DNA of 36,621 bases from Natronomonas aquatica. Its GTDB lineage: Archaea > Halobacteriota > Halobacteria > Halobacteriales > Haloarculaceae. The notes under the pieces are model-generated. The model was not told the DNA's origin, ran no database searches, and saw nothing but the letters and a program-made list of their open reading frames with translations. The DNA lies in NCBI RefSeq assembly GCF_024449025.1, contig NZ_JAHLKM010000023.1:1-36621 (forward strand), given 5' to 3'. Shown here piece after piece: positions 31,173-36,621 of the stretch (positions are counted from its first letter, which is position 1; each line of letters begins with the position of its first letter). Position numbers and translations under genes: made by a program.

Positions 31173-33200
31173 TCACTCCAGTTCAATCGCCTTACTAGCC
31201 GCATCAAGGGGATTAGTGTAGAATACGAGTTGGAGCTGGTCAAGGAGTTCGTCGGGGATTTTCGGTAAGTCTTCTTTGTTCTTCGCAGGAAGGAGCACCG
31301 TTTTGGCTCCAGAATCCGCAGACAGTTGGAGTTTATCGATCAACGAACTCACGGAGACTAGCTCGCCCATCAAACTCATCGATCCCAGTACGACGGTCTG
31401 TGGCCGGACTGGTCGATCAAGAATGCCCGAAACAATACCGACGAGGAGCCCGACACTCGTTTCACCACCCTCATTCGCATCAGAGGGGTTCAGAACCTGG
31501 ACGTTGATGTCGTATTCATCCAGAGTCTCTTCACGACTGAGTTCCCGCATATTTGCCTGTAGATAGTCACAGGCGGTTTCAAACGACTCTTTCATCCGCT
31601 TTCCGGGCGTGCCCGAAATATTCGTCTTGCCCGATCCGGGGAGTGTCTGAGTCTCGATTCGGAAGGGAGCGTGGCGTCCTTCGCTCTCGCCTATTGTGTA
31701 GACCGTTCCCGCCTGCTGTGTTCCTGGGGGAATGAGTGACTCGTCTGCTTCTTCGGGTACTGAGACATAGATCTCCTCTTTCGTATCCAAGTCGAGGTAG
31801 GAGAATTCGACGGCACGATATTCCATACCGCCAATCCGCTTCAATTGTTCCTTGACTCGACGACGACCTTCCATGGCGAATTCGAGATACTCTCGGAGTT
31901 CTTCTTTCGTGTACACACCATGTGGATGAAGTAGCTTGAGTAGACCTGAGACAGTCTTACGTACGGCCTTTTCGTCTCGTTGGTTCAGGTGGTCACCAAA
32001 CGCGAACTCCTCGTTGATCGCGTCACCGTACGACTCCTTTCGGAGCTCCCGGACGAACTCAGCGAAGTAGTCGACGATGAATCCAAACTGGTCGCCAAAG
32101 AACTCGGACCGCATCTTCGGGACTTCCCACCCTGGAAGGTAGTAGTGGAATCGGTCGATGAGCGCGAGATCCTGCATATCCTCGGGGAACGGTTCAAAGA
32201 GGTGTGAACTCTTGAGAACGCCTTCAACGTCAAGGTCGATATTCCCGACATAGACCATCGAGGCTTGGGCGGTGAGCTCTTCAGTCCCACGAGAGAAGCT
32301 TCCGGACTCCATGTAGTCTTTGAGCATCTGGACGGCTTCCGAATCGCTGAACTGGAGTCCCCCGACCTCGTCGAACGCGACGACATCCCAGCGACCGACG
32401 AGTCCGATCCGTCCTGTATTCAGGTTCAAGAAGAGTTTCGCAACGGTGGTTTTACCGCCGGAGATGAGGATTGAATGGGGACTGATTTCGCGGTAGAGAT
32501 AGCTCTTTCCCGTCCCACGTGGTCCCAATTCGACGTAGTTGTAATTTGACTCGACGAGGGGTATACACCGAGCTAAGAAGAGGAATTTCTCGCGGTCGCT
32601 AAATGAAGAGGGGTCGTAGCCGACGGTCTGAAGGAGAAGGTCCATCCATTCGTCGCGCGTGAAATCGTTACGTCGATCTTTCAGTTGGTCAAGGTCAAGA
32701 TTCGATACCTGTATGGGTTTGAATGAGTCGATGCCGAAGAGGCTCTTTGGACTGTTCGCATTATCAGGGAGATATTCCAAGTCGATGATAGCCCAGACGC
32801 CACCACCGAGGAGCTTTGGATGCTTGCTGACGAGATGTTCGTTGATCTCGACATCGCTCAAACCGAGGTTGACAAACGAACCGATGTAGGCGTCCTGTTG
32901 TTCATCGAGCCTGACGGTGACCTTGTCAATGACGCGATAGCGTCCCCGCTCTCGAACCTCGCTCTTGACGAATTCGGCTTCGTCAGGACGAACGTAGTGC
33001 TTTGACAGAATCTCTTTGACCTTTTCGAGGCCCTCTTCCAGAGATTCCTCGTCATCAGTCGCACAGTACTGTCCGATCAGATATTCGAGAACGTAGGTAG
33101 GGACGTTTACCCCGGATTTGATGTCCTGAACAAGGTCTTTCCGGACGACGCGCCCGGAGAAGACATCCAGGGCTTTCCGATCTACGTCCTCAGTCGTCAT
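31173..33200 (-). CDS. brxL: BREX Lon-like protein BrxL
   Basis: A 675-residue AAA+ ATPase fused to a Lon-type protease-like domain. Walker A is GPRGTGKS at 226-233 and Walker B VVAFDEVGG at 273-281. The C-terminal 110 residues have the Lon fold (NEGGETSVGLLVGIVSG, then SLIDKLQLSADSGAKTVLLP) with Ser and Lys at the dyad positions. BrxL occurs in BREX types 1 and 4 and is needed for phage restriction in studied systems, where it acts on DNA. It follows pglZ by 121 bases. Length and all domains are complete. Confidence 0.9.
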   Translation of the reverse strand: MTTEDVDRKALDVFSGRVVRKDLVQDIKSGVNVPTYVLEYLIGQYCATDDEESLEEGLEKVKEILSKHYVRPDEAEFVKSEVRERGRYRVIDKVTVRLDEQQDAYIGSFVNLGLSDVEINEHLVSKHPKLLGGGVWAIIDLEYLPDNANSPKSLFGIDSFKPIQVSNLDLDQLKDRRNDFTRDEWMDLLLQTVGYDPSSFSDREKFLFLARCIPLVESNYNYVELGPRGTGKSYLYREISPHSILISGGKTTVAKLFLNLNTGRIGLVGRWDVVAFDEVGGLQFSDSEAVQMLKDYMESGSFSRGTEELTAQASMVYVGNIDLDVEGVLKSSHLFEPFPEDMQDLALIDRFHYYLPGWEVPKMRSEFFGDQFGFIVDYFAEFVRELRKESYGDAINEEFAFGDHLNQRDEKAVRKTVSGLLKLLHPHGVYTKEELREYLEFAMEGRRRVKEQLKRIGGMEYRAVEFSYLDLDTKEEIYVSVPEEADESLIPPGTQQAGTVYTIGESEGRHAPFRIETQTLPGSGKTNISGTPGKRMKESFETACDYLQANMRELSREETLDEYDINVQVLNPSDANEGGETSVGLLVGIVSGILDRPVRPQTVVLGSMSLMGELVSVSSLIDKLQLSADSGAKTVLLPAKNKEDLPKIPDELLDQLQLVFYTNPLDAASKAIELE

Positions 33201-33321
33201 TATATAACGGCAATGTTGCCGGGGGCATATTGGTGTCGGTCATCAGGAGTGAGAACTCAAGATAATGAATGAACCCTACTCGAATTCGACTACGACAGCC
33301 CGTTGTTGTAGCCGAGAGTAC

Positions 33322-35748
33322 TCACACGTCAAATCCCATATCGTCATCTCCGAAGAGTAAATCGAGGCTCACAGTCTGTCTCGTGATCGTCTCTCTGGTG
33401 TCAGTATCGACGACTTCGAATTGGACCATATCTTCACCCGAGATGGCTCCCTGTTTGAGCCGAACACGGGTGCTATTGTCGCCAGGGGAGATCTCCATCG
33501 TAACAGGATCTGCGACTGGCTCACCATCGATGGTTGCACGAACCTCTAATGTTGGTGCGGGGTCGAAGGCGACTTGCCCACTCTTGGCCTCAATCTCCAC
33601 GGTGAGTATGGAGTTTGTAATCGGATCGGGGATCGAGACATCGTAGCTGATCGAGGCGCTCTCTTCGATTTCGCCCGTGGTCACAGTGAGACACGGGACT
33701 AGGAGTTCTTGAAGCGAAATCCCACCGTGGAAGTAGCGCATATTCCCACCTCGTGACTTGAAGCACGCGACACTACGGGGGAATAGCAACTTGATCTCGG
33801 GGCCATCAATGCCGAGTTTCGACAGTGCCTCGTGATCGATCTCGACGAACTCATCAGTATCGACGAGTGGCGTTTCGCGGTCGGCAGCAGCGAACCGGCG
33901 TTTGACGACCGGAGCAAGGTCAGGAGCCTCGACTTTGTGATCATCATTCAGCCGGTCCGTATACAAGAACCCGTGATCGCTGGTGATCACGAAGCGAGTA
34001 TAGCCGGCCTGTTTGAGACGCTGGACAGTCCGTTCGACATCGTCGACGTGAGACGCAACCTGGCTGAATGCAGCATCGTCGTCAAGACTCTCGCCGAGTT
34101 TGTCTATCGTGCCGGAGTAGACGACACGCGGAACGGGGTCGGACTCGGTCAGTTCTTCCAGTGAAATGTCGCCAACCTCGTCCATATCGACGACCTCGAA
34201 GCCCGCAGCACTGAGTCGTTCGACGCGCTCGGCCTTTCCAGCCATTTCCTCACCACTGCTGGTGACGACGAGTTCGTCGTCGTCGAGTGAGAGTCCGAGT
34301 TCACCCGGAAGGTGTGCGGCCATACCGACCTCTGTGATCGAGGGCAGTGCAGCACTCACTGCGGAGAGATCCTGTTCGAAGTCGGTTCGGCGGCCAAGAT
34401 TCTCACGGATGGCTTCAGCAAGTTCGTAGCGGAGCCCGTCACAGATAATGATCGCCGTCCCGTCATCCACCTCAGCGAATTCCTCATAGAACGAGGTTTG
34501 TGGTGTTCCGAGTGTCGGATCGTCGCTCAGAATCTCTGCCAGAGGCCGGTTGACACCCTGAAGGAAGGCCATATAGTGGTTGGTGACCTGGCGTTTCACC
34601 GTAGCTTCCTTTGGGTACGGGAATGTGGCCTTCTGGGTCGCGTCGATGTAACGCCGATAGGCTGCATCAACCTGCCACCAGCCGTCATCGCTCGTGTACT
34701 GTCCCGCAAGCTGTCTCGAACCCATCGCTTTCGCGTCGTCGACATCGACGGTACCGATCTGACGAAGCGTCTCAACCGCCAAAGCAGGCACCGACCAATC
34801 AACGAGGTCCTCGTTGCTCCAGAAACTGTCCCGGCGTTTCGTGACTGTCCGATTAAGTTCCGCCGCGATCTCCGGAAGATCAGCATACGTTCCCTCAGCA
34901 AGTCGATCCATCACGAGCCGAATCAGGCCAGTATCGATTCCCCTGAACGCTGTGGCGTTCCATCGGGTTTGGTCGGATTCGATCACGGCCTCTGTGAGGT
35001 CGTAGTCGGATTCGATCTCCCGTGAATAGCGAGTGAAATCGGCGGGAGTGTACTGCTGCCAGTCGTCGCAAAACTCCGCCGCAGCTTGAGCATCGTCCGC
35101 AGCGAGATTGTCGTACTGGGCGGTCGGCGCACGACTCGTCACCTCACCGAAGAGGAGTTGAGTTGCCAGTTCTTTCGGGTCCAGTCCGGCATCGATGCCG
35201 TACTCCTCGCGGAGCTGTGCATCCCAGGCATCAGCCATCGCGTTATCTTCGATGTCTAAGCGATAGTCCTCGGGGGCAGCAAGATAGTCGCGTACCCACT
35301 CGTCGATTGCTGGGCCTACAGTCTCGAAGAGCACACAAAAGAACGCCAGACGCTGGTACTCGCGGTTCTGTCCCCAGTCCTCGTATGCGTCCGGAATTTC
35401 TTCGTCGTGCTCGACGAGGAACTGTGTTACCGGTGTGTCATCAATATCTTGACCGACGCGGTACTGGCGGCCGAGCGCGTGGACATCGCGGAACCACTCG
35501 GCGTCATTTCGGGACTCTGGGATGTAGAACAACCAGTTCTTCTCGTAGTCCGGATCCTCGTTTCGGAGACGGAGCTTTAGCTCGAAGTAACTGCCGTTGT
35601 AGCGAGCCAGTTTGACATCGTCGAGTTCAGCTTCGACCTCGTTGAGAACGCCCTTGTACTTCTCCTGGGCATCGTACCACACCCAGACTGGGTGTCGATC
35701 GAATTTTTGACGAAGTTCCGTGATAATGCTTTCCGCGAGATCACCCAT
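33322..35748 (-). CDS. pglZ: BREX alkaline-phosphatase-fold protein PglZ
   Basis: An 808-residue protein with the PglZ core: GTAIIICDGLRYELAEAIRE, containing the metal-binding Asp in CDGLRYE, and TRFVITSDHGFLYTDRL with the SDHGF metal motif. The region between contains AALPSITEVGMAAHLPG, the usual PglZ nucleophile-side block. The N-terminal 400 residues are helical, and a beta-rich C-terminal domain follows, as in BREX-1 PglZ. It starts 6 bases after the pglX stop. PglZ is the signature protein of BREX and Pgl systems. Confidence 0.92.
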   Translation of the reverse strand: MGDLAESIITELRQKFDRHPVWVWYDAQEKYKGVLNEVEAELDDVKLARYNGSYFELKLRLRNEDPDYEKNWLFYIPESRNDAEWFRDVHALGRQYRVGQDIDDTPVTQFLVEHDEEIPDAYEDWGQNREYQRLAFFCVLFETVGPAIDEWVRDYLAAPEDYRLDIEDNAMADAWDAQLREEYGIDAGLDPKELATQLLFGEVTSRAPTAQYDNLAADDAQAAAEFCDDWQQYTPADFTRYSREIESDYDLTEAVIESDQTRWNATAFRGIDTGLIRLVMDRLAEGTYADLPEIAAELNRTVTKRRDSFWSNEDLVDWSVPALAVETLRQIGTVDVDDAKAMGSRQLAGQYTSDDGWWQVDAAYRRYIDATQKATFPYPKEATVKRQVTNHYMAFLQGVNRPLAEILSDDPTLGTPQTSFYEEFAEVDDGTAIIICDGLRYELAEAIRENLGRRTDFEQDLSAVSAALPSITEVGMAAHLPGELGLSLDDDELVVTSSGEEMAGKAERVERLSAAGFEVVDMDEVGDISLEELTESDPVPRVVYSGTIDKLGESLDDDAAFSQVASHVDDVERTVQRLKQAGYTRFVITSDHGFLYTDRLNDDHKVEAPDLAPVVKRRFAAADRETPLVDTDEFVEIDHEALSKLGIDGPEIKLLFPRSVACFKSRGGNMRYFHGGISLQELLVPCLTVTTGEIEESASISYDVSIPDPITNSILTVEIEAKSGQVAFDPAPTLEVRATIDGEPVADPVTMEISPGDNSTRVRLKQGAISGEDMVQFEVVDTDTRETITRQTVSLDLLFGDDDMGFDV

Positions 35749-35754
35749 ATCGAA

Positions 35755-36558
35755 TTACCTCGAATAGCTCGATTTCAGCTTCGGAAGTCCAGTTTTGAGG
35801 ACTTCGTACTGGTCCCATTCTTTGATGTTCTCCCAGATTCCTTTCTCAACATCAACACTGACGCCATCATCGACCATCTCATCGATGGTCTCCCGGAACT
35901 CCTTGATGTCATCGAGATCGTCTTGGACTTTTTCTTTCCTCTTCAGAAGCTCCTTATCCGGATTGTCGCCACTGGTTTGTGCGTTGAGGGTTTCAAGCTC
36001 ATTTTCGAGTTCATCGATTCGTGGGTCGAGATACTGTCCTCGGAGTTTTGGGAGCGTGTTCTCATCTATTTCATGGTAATAGACGAAGCAACTGAATGCA
36101 CCGTTAGAACTTTCTAGTTGCCAATAAATCGGTGTTCTTTGCCCTCGGCGCTTGTATTCGTCGGTGTGGTGGTTTCGAAAGAATTGTTTCCTCATCCATT
36201 CGGAAGGCGAATTTCCTAAATTAGATCTGATCTGATCCAATACCGTAGCTGGTTCATCAAATAGAGATTCAATCGATTCTTGAACAAAATCACTAAACTC
36301 ATTTGAATAGGGGCATATTGAGAGTATTTCCTCTTTATCTGTCGAAATCCCGTCACTTGACCATCTACCGAAATACAACCCTAAAATATATGATAATAAA
36401 CGGCCTGCAATGTCTTCATATTCATCTGCAGTATAGAGATTGTGTCGTCTTCGCAGTTCCGCGATAAGATATGGCGAGATCTCCAACTGTTCTGCCAACT
36501 CTATAATTGAACTTGACTCACCGTTCTCAATACGGTCTGATATTTCGCCTGTGTTTAA
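35755..36558 (-). pseudogene. pglX: C-terminal fragment of BREX methyltransferase PglX
   Basis: The frame is open for 267 residues from just after stops at 36559-36564 (TAG, TGA) to TAA 35755. It encodes only the end of PglX: EISDRIENGESSSIIELAEQ, a helix with LLSYILGLYFGRW, the conserved block QRTPIYWQLESSNGAFSCFV, YYHEIDENTLPKLRGQYL, and a coiled coil. Full PglX is about 1,100-1,200 residues, so the methyltransferase domain is missing from this frame. No ATG begins it; TTG 36498 is the only near-start. The upstream bases belong to another frame. The gene appears interrupted, probably by an insertion. Confidence 0.75.
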
Positions 36559-36576
36559 TCACTAGCGGGCGGGGGA

Positions 36577-36621
36577 TCACGTCGTGAGATCAAAGGCGTT
36601 GAAGCGGGAGAGTAGTGATTG
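36577..36621 (-). CDS. End of an unidentified ORF, possible insertion-sequence transposase
   Basis: The last 15 codons of a minus-strand frame run in from beyond the window (QSLLSRFNAFDLTT, then TGA 36577). The stop is 16 bases before the point where the PglX frame begins. This fits a transposase gene whose element is inserted in pglX, with 36559-36576 as its end, but neither the element nor a target duplication can be seen here. Confidence 0.35.
   Translation of the reverse strand, partial: QSLLSRFNAFDLTT

Noticed and set aside
36558-36621. Eight-base inverted repeat aatcacta/tagtgatt near the PglX break, read as an inversion site
   Set aside because: Eight bases are too few to claim, the arms do not extend, and one arm lies at the window edge. 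An insertion-sequence end explains the area equally well.

Overview
The window comes from a haloarchaeon (class Halobacteria). The proteins are strongly acidic, GC is high in the left third, and most genes sit 20-30 bases behind a TATA-like box with little or no leader. Menaquinone enzymes, a NRDE protein, a SlyD-like FKBP and an orphan IS1341-type TnpB fit this assignment. No rRNA or tRNA gene was seen.

Layout. (1) About 1-11,850 is ordinary chromosome: a SHOCT membrane protein, a small zinc ribbon, UspA, a menA-menC-menE operon, a NRDE/TANGO2 protein, a DapA-family aldolase, a winged-helix regulator, a phosphoesterase, an FKBP, TnpB with its right-end hairpin, and a hydroxyisobutyrate-type dehydrogenase. 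(2) About 11,900-20,300 is a more AT-rich integration hotspot. It holds five tyrosine recombinase genes in 8 kb, some with altered catalytic residues, plus a Schlafen/AlbA_2 protein, small hypotheticals and gene remnants. (3) About 20,300-24,800 carries two toxin-antitoxin-like pairs: an AbiE-like nucleotidyltransferase with a winged-helix partner and a clear operator over its TATA box, and a winged-helix plus TumE/DUF6516-like pair. An unknown protein with a C-terminal helix-turn-helix follows. (4) About 25,100-30,900 is a translationally coupled minus-strand operon. In order of transcription it encodes a CxxC protein, a Cas7-like RAMP, a conserved unknown, a 134-residue Cys/Trp-rich protein carrying DNA repeats, a second RAMP (Cas5-like) with two glycine-rich loops, a DnaQ/YprB-like exonuclease and an HNH nuclease. 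This matches the highly derived, array-less class 1 CRISPR-Cas-like system of Halobacteria called HRAMP (diverged Cas5 and Cas7 plus assorted nucleases). (5) About 30,900-36,621 holds a small winged-helix regulator, divergent from the HRAMP operon, and the 3' half of a BREX locus (pglX fragment, pglZ, brxL). The pglX frame is cut by stops and by the end of another reading frame near the window edge.

The most novel signals are RNA-like structures in the HRAMP operon. Its leader can fold into a three-way junction of about 63 nt that begins where the promoter predicts transcription to start. One strand of that fold could instead pair with the bases touching the first start codon. Inside the operon, four near-identical repeats of about 22 bp lie in one small gene; one copy is in a different reading frame, so the repeats are conserved as nucleic acid and not as peptide. 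They flank a strong hairpin. These are candidates for the missing guide or regulatory RNA. CATTAGT operator copies lie between the HRAMP promoter and the neighbouring regulator gene.

All functional calls rest on motifs read by eye; no database search was run.
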